Assembly: GCA_036554285.1 (NCBI GenBank)
Contig: DATBNO010000109.1
Location: 1-64,000, forward strand
DNA: 64,000 bases
Origin: JADGGM01 sp025449955
GTDB lineage: Bacteria > Gemmatimonadota > Gemmatimonadetes > Gemmatimonadales > Gemmatimonadaceae
Direction: 5' to 3'
How positions within the stretch are numbered: the first letter of the stretch is position 1; every line of letters begins with the position of its first letter. Position numbers and translations under genes: made by a program. Shown piece after piece: positions 55,009 to 63,750 of this stretch. The notes under the pieces are model-generated. The model searched no databases and was not told where the DNA came from. It saw only the letters and a list, made by a program, of their open reading frames with translations.

Positions 55009-55529
55009 CGGACCCCCGCATCGCGTTGCGTGATCCGGTTCGACTGCCGGCCATGCCCGACGGATGGTCGATGCGCGTGATCGACGAGCGCGTGGTCAAG
55101 GCGAGCGTCCGCACGATGTTTGCGCTGGCACGCGAGGTGGATCGGTGGCCGGAACATCTCGCGCACTATCGGTGGGTGCGATTCGACCAGCGCGACACGG
55201 AGGGAGGCGGTCTCGTCGCGATGTCAGCGTCTCGTCCGTTTGGGCGAATGGTGTGGCCAACGTGGTGGACGTCGGAGATGGGCATCGACGATGCGCGTCC
55301 GGCGATTCGTTTTCGTCACGTGCACGGCGTCACGCGAGGCATGGAAGTGGAGTGGACGTTCACGGAGCGGAATGACGGCGTGCTCGTTCGCATCGTACAT
55401 TGCTGGAACGGGCCGGGGTGGCCGTTGATTGGTGTCGCAGCGGCCCGACACGTCATCGGGCCCGTGTTCATTCATGGCATCGCGAGTCGAACGCTGGCTG
55501 GGTTGGCCGCGGTCGCGGAGCGCCGGTGA
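55005..55529 (+). CDS. SRPBCC (polyketide cyclase/dehydrase-like) protein
   Basis: A 174-residue helix-grip protein from GTG 55005. It shows the START-like pattern: an N-terminal strand (MRVIDERVVKASVRTMFALAREVDRWPEHLAHYRWV, span about 22-58), central strands RPFGRMVWPTWWTSEM and FRHVHGVTRGMEVEWTFTE, and a long C-terminal helix. This fold serves as aromatase/cyclase in polyketide pathways and as a lipid binder elsewhere. Its place next to a ketosynthase favours the first. Confidence 0.8.
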   Translation: MTDPRIALRDPVRLPAMPDGWSMRVIDERVVKASVRTMFALAREVDRWPEHLAHYRWVRFDQRDTEGGGLVAMSASRPFGRMVWPTWWTSEMGIDDARPAIRFRHVHGVTRGMEVEWTFTERNDGVLVRIVHCWNGPGWPLIGVAAARHVIGPVFIHGIASRTLAGLAAVAERR

Positions 55530-55571
55530 CGGCGCGCGCAACTTCATCTCGAGCACACGGCACATAACGAC

Positions 55572-56810
55572 ATGTCACGTCGCGTAGTGATTACCGGCAT
55601 CGGCTGCATCACTCCCATTGGCAGCACCGTCGATGGTTTGTGGTGCGGACTGCAGGCGCAGCGGTCCGCGGTCACCGAACTGTCGCGGTTCGATCCGTCG
55701 CCGTTCCGGAGTCACCTGGCGGCGGAAGTGCGCGACTTCGAGCCTAACGACTTCCTGGATCGCAAGCGGGCGCGCCGGTTGGACCGGTTCGGGCAATTTT
55801 CCGTGGTGGCGGCGCGGATGGCGATCGAGGACGCGCACCTGGACCTCGCCGTCGAGGACAAGGAGCGCATCGGCACCATGATGGGCACTGCGTTAGGCGG
55901 CGTGGGCTACGCCGAGGAGCAGTGCGGCGTGTACTATCGCGGCGGTCTCCGGGACGTGGATCCGGCGCTGGCACTCATGGTGTTCGGCGGCTCGTCCAGC
56001 TGCAACATCGCGATCGAGTTCGGCGTGCAGGGGCCGAACAGCACCAACGCGATGAGCTGTGCGTCGGGCACGATCGCGATCGGCGATGGCTTCCGGCAGA
56101 TCCGCGACGACTACGCGGACGTGATGATCTGCGGCGCGGCGGAAACGCCGCTGTGGCCGTTGTGCTTCGGCGCGTTCGCGATCATTCGCGCCATGTCGAC
56201 CCGCAACGCCGATCCGGCGAGCGCCAGCCGTCCGTTCGACCGCGATCGCGATGGATTCGTGATGGCCGAAGCGGCGGCGGTGCTGGTGATGGAAGAGCGC
56301 GACCGCGCGATCGCGCGCGGGGCGCCGATCTACGGCGAGGTGTTGGGCTTCGGCATGTCCAACGACGCCTACCACATGACGGCGCCGCGCCCCGATGGCT
56401 CACAGGCGGCGAAGTCGATGCGCCGCGCGCTCGACGACGCGCACGTGCGTCCCGAGGAAATCGACTACGTGAACGCGCACGGCAGCTCGACGCCGCTCAA
56501 CGACACCACGGAAACGCTGGCGATCAAGCGGGTGTTCGGCGAGCGCGCGTACCGGATCCCGGTGAGCGGCACCAAGGGCTACTACGGCCATGCGTTAGGC
56601 GCGAGCGGCGCGATCGAGGCGGCCATTTGCGCGCTGGCGATGACGCGCGACTGGCTGCCGCCCACGGTGAATCTGGCCACGCCCGACGAGGGCTGCGACC
56701 TGGACTACATCCCGCGCATCGGCCGCGCCGCCCAGCCCGAGCTGCTGTTGTCGAACTCGTTCGGCTTCGGCGGGATCAACGCCGCGCTCGTGCTGCGGAA
56801 GGCGAGCTGA
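55572..56810 (+). CDS. Beta-ketoacyl synthase (KAS II/FabF-like)
   Basis: A 412-residue thiolase-fold condensing enzyme. The active-site triad is complete: Cys in NAMSCASGTIAIG, His in VNAHGSSTPLND and His in KGYYGHALGASGAIE. The start VVITGIGCITPIGSTVDGLW and end LLLSNSFGFGGINAALVL are canonical. The segment before Cys (GGSSSCNIAIEFGVQG) is FabF-like. No acyl carrier protein, chain-length factor or malonyl transferase is adjacent, so this is probably a pathway-specific synthase rather than housekeeping FabF. Its last 35 bases overlap the convergent DHH gene. Confidence 0.9.
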   Translation: MSRRVVITGIGCITPIGSTVDGLWCGLQAQRSAVTELSRFDPSPFRSHLAAEVRDFEPNDFLDRKRARRLDRFGQFSVVAARMAIEDAHLDLAVEDKERIGTMMGTALGGVGYAEEQCGVYYRGGLRDVDPALALMVFGGSSSCNIAIEFGVQGPNSTNAMSCASGTIAIGDGFRQIRDDYADVMICGAAETPLWPLCFGAFAIIRAMSTRNADPASASRPFDRDRDGFVMAEAAAVLVMEERDRAIARGAPIYGEVLGFGMSNDAYHMTAPRPDGSQAAKSMRRALDDAHVRPEEIDYVNAHGSSTPLNDTTETLAIKRVFGERAYRIPVSGTKGYYGHALGASGAIEAAICALAMTRDWLPPTVNLATPDEGCDLDYIPRIGRAAQPELLLSNSFGFGGINAALVLRKAS

Positions 56811-58245
56811 CGGGATTCGTTCCGTTAGGCGACCCGCCAAGCGCCTTGCGCAGCGCGCGCTGCACGGTGCGCTCGAGCGAGCGGGAGTCGGTGAACGGGT
56901 GGACGCGCCGCCAGGCCTCGAGATCCATCACGGCCTTGGCCATCACCGGATGGCCGCCGGCGCTGCCGTAGCGCTTGAACTCGGCCCGCAGGCGCTCGCC
57001 TAACCGGGCAGCCGGCGACAACGCGCGCGTGCTCATCACGAGGTTCGTCCCGAACACGCCCGACACGGCCGACACCGACGCGCCCGCCATCCCCAGGCAG
57101 AACTCGGCCAGCTGGGCCACGATGTGCTCCTGGTCTTCCGGCAACCGGCCCAAGTGCACGTAGGCCAGTCCCTCGTGCACGCGCGGGCGCTGCAGCGCAT
57201 CGCCGAACCGCTTGAGCGCGAGCGTGCCGTACGACGGATGCTGAATGCGCCGCAGCATCGCCTGATCGGCCCGCGGGAACAGATACGCGAACATCTGCAG
57301 GTCGTCGTCGCTCGCCGAGCGCGAGAGCGACTTGGTGTCGGTCACGATGCCGTAGAGCAGCGCCGTCGCCAACGGCGTCGCGATCTCCTGCTCGTCGGAC
57401 GCCAACAGATACTCGGCCGCCATTGTGGCGCTCGCGCCGAACCACGTGCGCACGTCGCGGAAGCCCGAGCGATACGCCCCGGTGGTGGGGTGGTGGTCGA
57501 CCACCGCCGCGACCTCGGGCAACGGGACCGTGAAGTAGGGCGGCTGCACGTCGACGAGCACGAGCGGCGCCGATGCGGCGAGCTCCCGGCGCGTGACGTG
57601 CGCGACGACGACGCCCAACTCCTCGATCAGCCGGCGATTCTCGGGCCGCGTGACGTAGCCTAACGTAATGATCGGCGAGCGCTCGGGACGCATGCCTAAC
57701 GCTCGGCGCAGCGCGAGGGCCGAGGCGATCGCGTCGGGGTCGGGGTCGTTCTGGACGAGGAACGCGCAGGTGCGCCGGCCGCGCAGCGCGCGCCGGAGAC
57801 CGCGCAGGCGCTTGTGCGAGGCGACGCGCCGCAGCACCAGCTCGATCGCATCGGCCAGCAGCTCGCCCTCGTCAAGCCAGCGCAGTCCATCGCGGGCCGG
57901 TCCGTGGTGCGCCTTCCGCCAGTGGTCGATGACGAGGATCGACGCCGGCGGGAACGCGCCGCGCACCGCGCGCGCGACGCGCCGGGCGCGCGTCTCATCG
58001 GCGAGATCGATGACGGCGATCGCATCGCGCCCCTCGAGCGGCGCGAACGTTTCCGACTTCGCCGGATCGCCGCGCAACGGCACCGACCAGTTAGGCACAC
58101 GATGGTGGTCGCCGGTCCACAGGAACACCTCGCGGCCGGCGAGCGCGGATTGGCGCAACGCCTGCAAACGACCCGGCTGGTCGGACACGAACAGCACGCC
58201 GACCTTCGATCCGGACGATGGCACCGCTTTCGTACGATCGGTCAC
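56776..58245 (-). CDS. DHH-family phosphoesterase (NrnA-like), with extra N-terminal domain
   Basis: A 489-residue protein from GTG 58245, which overlaps the pyrophosphatase stop (GTGA). The N-terminal 150 residues resemble a Rossmann-like TrkA_N fold (VGVLFVSDQPGRLQALR, DAIAVIDLADETRARRV). The DHH core begins at FLVQNDPDPDAIASALAL, with LVDVQPP, the DHH box VVDHHPTTG and DTKSLSR. The DHHA1 part carries YGSAGGHPVMAKA. Such enzymes degrade nanoRNA, pAp or cyclic dinucleotides. The gene order with ppa suggests nucleotide salvage. Confidence 0.87.
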   Translation of the reverse strand: MTDRTKAVPSSGSKVGVLFVSDQPGRLQALRQSALAGREVFLWTGDHHRVPNWSVPLRGDPAKSETFAPLEGRDAIAVIDLADETRARRVARAVRGAFPPASILVIDHWRKAHHGPARDGLRWLDEGELLADAIELVLRRVASHKRLRGLRRALRGRRTCAFLVQNDPDPDAIASALALRRALGMRPERSPIITLGYVTRPENRRLIEELGVVVAHVTRRELAASAPLVLVDVQPPYFTVPLPEVAAVVDHHPTTGAYRSGFRDVRTWFGASATMAAEYLLASDEQEIATPLATALLYGIVTDTKSLSRSASDDDLQMFAYLFPRADQAMLRRIQHPSYGTLALKRFGDALQRPRVHEGLAYVHLGRLPEDQEHIVAQLAEFCLGMAGASVSAVSGVFGTNLVMSTRALSPAARLGERLRAEFKRYGSAGGHPVMAKAVMDLEAWRRVHPFTDSRSLERTVQRALRKALGGSPNGTNPVSSPSAARARR

Positions 58246-58787
58246 GGGCCGGACACGACCACGAACTGTTCGTCGTACCGGCGGATCGCGTCGTCGATGA
58301 CGCGCACGGCGACGTCGCTCTTCTCCCATCCGACCACTTGAACGCGTTTGCCTTCGAGATCCTTGTAGATGTGGAAGAAGTGCTCGACTTCTTTCAGATA
58401 GTGCTGCGGAATGTCGGCGATGTCGAAGTACTCGTCGTAGAACGGATCGTGGCTCGGGACGCCCAAGATCTTGTAGTCGAGCTCGCCGCGATCGAGCATC
58501 CGTAGCACGCCAATGGGGCGCGTATCGACGAGGCAGCCGGGAAACGTGGGCTCATTGAGCAGCACCAACACGTCGCACGGGTCGTGATCCTCGGCCAACG
58601 TGCGCGGGATGAAGCCGTAGTCGCCCGGATAGTGGACGGCGGAGAACAGCACCCGATCGAGGCGAAAGAGTCCTGATTTCTTGTCCAACTCGTACTTGTT
58701 CTTGCTGCCGCTCGGGATCTCGACCACGGTCGTGACCTCATCCGGCACGTGGGGCCCGGGCGGCAGGTCGTGCCATGGGTGGATCAC
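58242..58787 (-). CDS. ppa: Inorganic pyrophosphatase, family I
   Basis: A 181-residue soluble enzyme that hydrolyses pyrophosphate to phosphate, from GTG 58787 overlapping the aldo-keto reductase stop. The active-site pattern is intact: EIPSGSKNKYELDKKSG, HYPGDYGFIPRT, the signature EDHDPCDVLVL (metal Asp) and GWEKSDVAVRVI. The length and motifs match family I hexameric or dimeric enzymes. It sits in the chain AKR-ppa-DHH on the minus strand. Confidence 0.95.
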   Translation of the reverse strand: MIHPWHDLPPGPHVPDEVTTVVEIPSGSKNKYELDKKSGLFRLDRVLFSAVHYPGDYGFIPRTLAEDHDPCDVLVLLNEPTFPGCLVDTRPIGVLRMLDRGELDYKILGVPSHDPFYDEYFDIADIPQHYLKEVEHFFHIYKDLEGKRVQVVGWEKSDVAVRVIDDAIRRYDEQFVVVSGP

Positions 58788-59851
58788 GACGCGGCGCGCG
58801 CCGGCTCGGACGCGGCGCCCGGCTCGCGGTGCATCGTGCCCTTGTAGGCCATCGGCTCTTCGGCCACGCCGAAGTTGCGTTGGGCGAGCTCGGCGACGCG
58901 GCGCATCTGGTCGCCGGTGAGCGGCGGCGCATCCGAGGCGCCGGCGAATTCGGCGAGCTGCTCGCGATCGTAGATGTTGGGCAGCGTGGTGACCACGCGC
59001 GGCTCGGCGAGGAGCCACTGGAGCGCCGCTTGGCCTAACGTAACGCCCCGGCTGGCGAGGAAGTCGAGCGTTTGCATTTTCCGCACGCCGTTGACGAGCC
59101 AGGACCGCGGGCGGTGGCGGCGGTGATCGTTCTCGGGGAACACCGTGTCTTCGGTGTACTTGCCCTCGAGCATGCCCGACGCGTGCGTGACGCGGATGTT
59201 GAACACACAGTTAGGCGCGTGGGTCTTGGCCGCGTCGAGCATGGCCGTGCCCGGATGCTGCTCGAGGATGTTCCAGATCATCTGGATGGTGTTGATGTCG
59301 CGCTCGCGCTCCACCAACTCCACCGCTTCGTACAACCAGCCGATGGCGGGACCGAAGGCGGCGCCCCACGCGCGGATTTTCCCTTCCCGGGTGAGCGCGC
59401 GCAGCGTGTCCCACACGAGCGGATCGCGGACGTGCGCCATCTTCACGTTGTGCAGCTGCAGCACGTCGATGTAGTCGGTGTTCAAGCGGCGCAGGCATTC
59501 GTCCACGGCGCGGCGCATGAACGCGGGCTCGAAGCGCTGCGGCAGCTCGCTCTGTCCGCGGCGGGCGGATTGGGCGGCCGTATCGTAGATGTCGTAGCCG
59601 ATCTTGGTGCCGTAGACGACGCGGTCGCGCATCGTGCCGAAGGCGGCGGCGAGCTGCCGCTCGCTGCGTCCGTTGCCGTAGGCATCGGCGGCGTCGAAGA
59701 ACGTGATGCCGTGCGCGTCGTACGCGTCGCGCAGCATCGCGACCGCTTGGTCGTCCGTCTTGTCGCCCCACCAGCCCGTCGAGAGGGTCCAGAGGCCGAA
59801 TCCAACTTCGCTCACCGAGACGCCGGTGCCGGGGAACTCCCGATGGTGCAT
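58784..59851 (-). CDS. Aldo/keto reductase
   Basis: A 355-residue NAD(P)H-dependent oxidoreductase with a TIM barrel, from ATG 59851. The catalytic tetrad is visible: Asp and Tyr in FFDAADAYGNG, Lys in VVYGTKIGYD and His in DVLQLHNVKM. C-terminal cofactor contacts lie in TTLPNIYDREQLAEF. The substrate is unknown. The gene runs 39 bases after the hemB stop, in the same direction; two copies of the dispersed word lie in tandem in that gap (59878 and 59888). Confidence 0.92.
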   Translation of the reverse strand: MHHREFPGTGVSVSEVGFGLWTLSTGWWGDKTDDQAVAMLRDAYDAHGITFFDAADAYGNGRSERQLAAAFGTMRDRVVYGTKIGYDIYDTAAQSARRGQSELPQRFEPAFMRRAVDECLRRLNTDYIDVLQLHNVKMAHVRDPLVWDTLRALTREGKIRAWGAAFGPAIGWLYEAVELVERERDINTIQMIWNILEQHPGTAMLDAAKTHAPNCVFNIRVTHASGMLEGKYTEDTVFPENDHRRHRPRSWLVNGVRKMQTLDFLASRGVTLGQAALQWLLAEPRVVTTLPNIYDREQLAEFAGASDAPPLTGDQMRRVAELAQRNFGVAEEPMAYKGTMHREPGAASEPARAAS

Positions 59852-59890
59852 CGTGCCACTCTCCAACGCGTCCGCAGCCTAACGTCCCGC

Positions 59891-60862
59891 CTAACGGAGC
59901 CGAGTGGCCGCGTCGATCGCGAAATACGAGATGATGATGTCCGCGCCGGCGCGGCGAATGGCGGTGAGCGACTCCATCATCGCGCGCTCGCCGTCGAGCC
60001 ACCCGCGCTCGGCAGCCGCTTTAATCATAGCAAATTCGCCGCTCACCTGATAGGCGGCGAGGGGGACCAACGTCGTGCGCCGAACGCGCGCGATCACGTC
60101 GAGATACGGGCCCGCGGGCTTTACCATCACGGCATCGGCGCCTTCGTCCAGATCGAGCCGCACCTCGCGCACCGCTTCGCGCGCGTTGGACGGGTCCATC
60201 TGATAGCCGCGCCGATCGCCCGAGCGCGGCGTCGATTCCGCTGCCTCACGAAACGGCCCGTAAAATACCGACGCAAACTTGGCCGCGTACGAGAGAATCG
60301 GCGTGTGCGCGAAGTGCGCGTGGTCGAGCGCGCGGCGAATGGCCGCGACGCGCCCGTCCATCATGTCGCTCGGGGCGACGATGTCCGCGCCCGCGTGCGC
60401 ATGCGACACCGCTTCGCGCGCGAGCAGCTCGAGTGTCGCATCGTTGTCGACGTCGCCGTTCGCGAGCACGCCGCAGTGTCCGTGGTCCGTGTACTCGCAG
60501 AGGCAGACGTCGGTGATGACGACCAGCTCCGGGAGCTCGCGCTTGAGCGCGCGCACCGCGTGTTGCACCGGTCCATTGTCGTCCCATGCATGTGAGCCGG
60601 TGGCGTCTTTCTCGTCGGGAATTCCGAACAGCAGCACGCCGCCCACGCCGTGCGTGGCCGCGCGCTCGGCGTCGCGCAGCATCTCGTCGACCGACGTTTG
60701 GCTGACGCCGGGCATGGCGTCGATGGGACGGCGCACGTTGGCGCCGCCGCGCACGAACAGCGGGAGGACGAGCTGCTCCGGCGCCAGGTGCGTCTCGCGC
60801 ACGAGGCGGCGCAACGATTCGGTGCGCCGGAGCCGGCGCGGGCGGTTGACGGGGAATGCCAT
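59891..60862 (-). CDS. hemB: Delta-aminolevulinic acid dehydratase (porphobilinogen synthase)
   Basis: A 323-residue enzyme that condenses two aminolevulinates into porphobilinogen. The two Schiff-base lysines are in ILSYAAKFAS and AVMVKPAGPYLD. The zinc-type active site DVCLCEYTDHGHCG has three Cys, so this is the Zn-dependent form. PSDMMDGRVAAIR is conserved. hemB, hemC and cobA-hemD are consecutive on the minus strand (63.5 to 59.9 kb) and form the tetrapyrrole core, linked in function to ctaA-ctaB at 41-43 kb. Confidence 0.96.
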   Translation of the reverse strand: MAFPVNRPRRLRRTESLRRLVRETHLAPEQLVLPLFVRGGANVRRPIDAMPGVSQTSVDEMLRDAERAATHGVGGVLLFGIPDEKDATGSHAWDDNGPVQHAVRALKRELPELVVITDVCLCEYTDHGHCGVLANGDVDNDATLELLAREAVSHAHAGADIVAPSDMMDGRVAAIRRALDHAHFAHTPILSYAAKFASVFYGPFREAAESTPRSGDRRGYQMDPSNAREAVREVRLDLDEGADAVMVKPAGPYLDVIARVRRTTLVPLAAYQVSGEFAMIKAAAERGWLDGERAMMESLTAIRRAGADIIISYFAIDAATRLR

Positions 60863-60925
60863 ATGCCTAACGCAACGAAATTGAATGAACCGGCCGGCGC
60901 GCGCGCGCCGGATCGAGTGGCGACG

Positions 60926-61903
60926 TCATTCGGGCTGCGGCACCGGCACGGCGGCGAGACCGCGGAGCACCGCGAGAATCTCGCCCGCGCCCTTCTGTAA
61001 CAACTCGGATGCGAGGCGCATCCCGGCGTCCGCCGGATGCGCCGCATCCACGGACGTGCTGCCGCGCAGAACGCGGCGTCCCTCCACGTCGGCGATGAGA
61101 CCGTGGAGCACCAGCCCGGCCGACGTCTCCATCACGAGCGCGCCGATCGGCACCTGGCATCCCCCTTCGAGCGCGGCGAGAAACGCACGCTCGGCCGTCG
61201 TGGCCACGCCGGTGGGGGCGTGGTGCAGCGTGGAGAGGATGCCTAACGCAGAGGCATCGTCCGCGCGCGCCTGGACCGCGATGGCGCCCTGCCCCGGCGC
61301 CGGCAGCCATTCCGGCGCATCGAGCCAGGCCGAGATGCGGCCCTGCGCATCGAGACGCCGCAGTCCCGCCGCGGCGAGAATCGCCGCGTGCACCTGCCCC
61401 TCATCCACTTTTCGCACGCGCGTCGGCACGTTGCCGCGCAGATCGACGACATCGAGATCGGGACGCGCCGCGCGCAATTGGGCACGGCGCCTCAGACTTG
61501 ACGTGCCGACCCGGCTGCCGCGTGGGAGGTCGGCCAACGATTCGGCATCGATGTTCTCGTTCACGACGAGTACGTCGCGCGGGTCTTCGCGCTCGAGCTG
61601 CGCGGCGATCGTTAGACCGGGCGGCGAATCGGTGGGCAGGTCCTTGAGCGAATGCACGCAGCAGTCGACTCGTCCGGCGATGAGCGCGGCCTCGAGCTCG
61701 TGGGTGAACAGGCCCTTGGCGCCGATCTCGCGCAGCGGTTGGTCGGCCTTCTTATCGCCCGCGGTCTTGAACGGGACCAGCTCGGCCTCGACACCGCGCG
61801 CCGCGAGCAGGGATGCCACCTGTCGCGCTTGCCGCATGGCGAGCTCGGACGCTCTCGTGGCTATGCGAAGCGAAGTGGTCGGCACCGAAAGGGGCGTCGG
61901 CAT
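60926..61903 (-). CDS. hemC: Hydroxymethylbilane synthase (porphobilinogen deaminase)
   Basis: A 325-residue enzyme from ATG 61903 that polymerises four porphobilinogens. Conserved parts are LRIATRASELAMRQAR, DCCVHSLKDLPTD (catalytic Asp in SLKD), RGSRVGTSSLRRRAQL and LRGNVPTRVRKVDEG. The dipyrromethane cofactor Cys is in LEGGCQVPIGAL. Length and domains are normal. It lies between cobA-hemD (52 bases upstream) and hemB (63 bases downstream). Confidence 0.96.
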   Translation of the reverse strand: MPTPLSVPTTSLRIATRASELAMRQARQVASLLAARGVEAELVPFKTAGDKKADQPLREIGAKGLFTHELEAALIAGRVDCCVHSLKDLPTDSPPGLTIAAQLEREDPRDVLVVNENIDAESLADLPRGSRVGTSSLRRRAQLRAARPDLDVVDLRGNVPTRVRKVDEGQVHAAILAAAGLRRLDAQGRISAWLDAPEWLPAPGQGAIAVQARADDASALGILSTLHHAPTGVATTAERAFLAALEGGCQVPIGALVMETSAGLVLHGLIADVEGRRVLRGSTSVDAAHPADAGMRLASELLQKGAGEILAVLRGLAAVPVPQPE

Positions 61904-61955
61904 TGCGTCGTAATCTATACCCCGCGAATGCGACCGGCGGCGCGGGGCCACGCCT

Positions 61956-63503
61956 CTAACGCAGACCGACTACCACCGCGTCGACGAGCGCGTCGATCGT
62001 CGCCGTGGCCGCCTCGGCGTGCACGGCGAAGCCAAGCGACCGCGCGGCGGCGCTGGTCACCGGCCCCATGGTGATCACACGCGCCTCGCCCACCACATCC
62101 GCGCTGCCGCCGGCATCGACGAAGAATCGCACGGTGGACGCCGAGGTGAACGTGATCGCATCCACGGAGCCGGCCTCGAGCGCCTCACGCGCCGCCCTCG
62201 CACCCGACGCGTCGGCCACTGTCCGATAGGCGACGACCTGGTCGACGGCAGCGCCGACGCGCCCGAGCGTGTCGGGCAGCGTGTCACCCGCGCCCTCGGC
62301 TTTCACGAACAACACGCGCGCACCTCGCACATCGGGGCGATCGCGCAGGGCGTCGGCCAAGCCTTCGGCCGTGGAACGCGCCGGGATGACGTCGGCCGCG
62401 ATGCCCCGCGCGAGGAGCGCGCGTGCGGTTGCCTGCCCAACCGCGCCCACGCGCACACCGGCGAACTGCCGCGCGTCGCCGCCCGCGGCGCGGAGGATGT
62501 CCCACGCGATCTCGACCGCGTTCTGCGACGTGAACAGCACCCACTGGCACTCGGTCAGACGCTCGAGCGCGGCGCGGATGGGCGCCGGGTTGGCCGCCTC
62601 GATCACGATGGCCGGCGCCTCGATCACATCTGCGCCTAACTCAGTTAGTCGAGCGGCCAGATCCGATGCCTGCGCGCGCGCGCGCGTCACGATGATGCGG
62701 CGGCCGGAGAGCGGCCGCCGGTCGAACCACGCGATCTCGTCGCGCAGCCGCGCCACTTGGCCCACGATCGTGATCGACGGCGCCGTCACCTTGGCGTCGC
62801 GCGCGGCGTCGACGATTCCCGCGAGCGTCGCGCACACGGTGCGCTGCCGCGGCCACGTGCCCCATTCCACCACCGCGGCCGGTGTGTCACCCGACAACCC
62901 CGCCTTCGACAGTGCAGCCACGATCCCCGGCAGCCGCTTGACGCCCATGTAGAGCACGAGAGTCCCGCCGGCGCGCGCCAACGACCCCCAATCGACGTCG
63001 CTTTCGGACTTCGCCGGATCCTCGTGTCCCGTCACGAACGTCACGGCCGATGCGAGACCCCGATGCGTCACCGGAATCCCTGCGTAGGCGGGTGCGGCAA
63101 CGCCCGCGGTCACGCCGGGCACGATCTCGAACGTGACACCAGCCGTCGCCAGCGCCTGCGCTTCCTCGCTGCCGCGCCCGAACACGAACGGATCGCCGCC
63201 CTTGAGGCGCACCACGCGCTTGCCCTCCCGCGCCAGCCGCACGAGGAGCGCGGTGATTTCGTCCTGCGGCGTCGACCGCGAGCCGCCGCGTTTGCCCACA
63301 TCGTGGAGCTCTGCACCGGCGCGCACCCCACCGTCATGCAGGATGCGCGGATTCACGAGGGCGTCGTACACCACCGCGTCGGCGGCGCCGAGCAGCGCGT
63401 GCGCTTTCATCGTTAGCAGGCCCGGATCACCGGGGCCTGCCCCAACGAGCGAGACGAATCCGCTTGGCTTGGGGGGCGACGAGTCCCCGGAGGAAACGTG
63501 CAT
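61956..63503 (-). CDS. Fusion of uroporphyrinogen-III C-methyltransferase and uroporphyrinogen-III synthase
   Basis: A 515-residue bifunctional protein (ATG 63503; GTG 63506 possible). Residues about 14-255 are CobA/SUMT: SLVGAGPGDPGLLTMKA, VVRLKGGDPFVFGRGSEE, GVTAGVAAPAYAGIPVTHRG and APSITIVGQVARLRDE. Residues about 268-510 are HemD: RRIIVTRARAQASDLAARL, WVLFTSQNAVE and AITFTSASTVRFF. HemD closes hydroxymethylbilane to uroporphyrinogen III; CobA then methylates it toward siroheme or B12. Such fusions are known in Firmicutes and Actinobacteria. B12 supply could serve the radical SAM enzyme at 51 kb (inference). Confidence 0.94.
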   Translation of the reverse strand: MHVSSGDSSPPKPSGFVSLVGAGPGDPGLLTMKAHALLGAADAVVYDALVNPRILHDGGVRAGAELHDVGKRGGSRSTPQDEITALLVRLAREGKRVVRLKGGDPFVFGRGSEEAQALATAGVTFEIVPGVTAGVAAPAYAGIPVTHRGLASAVTFVTGHEDPAKSESDVDWGSLARAGGTLVLYMGVKRLPGIVAALSKAGLSGDTPAAVVEWGTWPRQRTVCATLAGIVDAARDAKVTAPSITIVGQVARLRDEIAWFDRRPLSGRRIIVTRARAQASDLAARLTELGADVIEAPAIVIEAANPAPIRAALERLTECQWVLFTSQNAVEIAWDILRAAGGDARQFAGVRVGAVGQATARALLARGIAADVIPARSTAEGLADALRDRPDVRGARVLFVKAEGAGDTLPDTLGRVGAAVDQVVAYRTVADASGARAAREALEAGSVDAITFTSASTVRFFVDAGGSADVVGEARVITMGPVTSAAARSLGFAVHAEAATATIDALVDAVVVGLR

Positions 63504-63750
63504 CACAGGAAAATTTGCTTCGCCATGTTCGGTCAATTCGCAGTCCTTATGCCGAGGCGCCGCCTGGTGAGCTCCTCTGAAGTTGTTGAAAATGATAACT
63601 AAAGGGATGCGAGTGATGGGGAAGATCGCTCGGCCGCACATCCAAAGTCACCGGTGCACCCGCCTGGATGCGTTCACGCGCGTTTGCGATGCACACGCCG
63701 TCGCGCCGGGGGCGTGCATCGAGCGCCCCGGACACGTATGATCAAGGGAC

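Noticed and set aside
51151..56810. Classical type II polyketide cluster
   Set aside because: Only one ketosynthase is present and no chain-length factor, carrier protein or ketoreductase; kept as an unassigned operon instead.
63576..63612. AT-rich stretch TTGAAAATGATAAC between cobA-hemD and the flavoprotein gene, resembling part of a Fur box
   Set aside because: Only a few bases match the Fur consensus, it lacks clear dyad symmetry, and I could not fit a convincing promoter on either strand.
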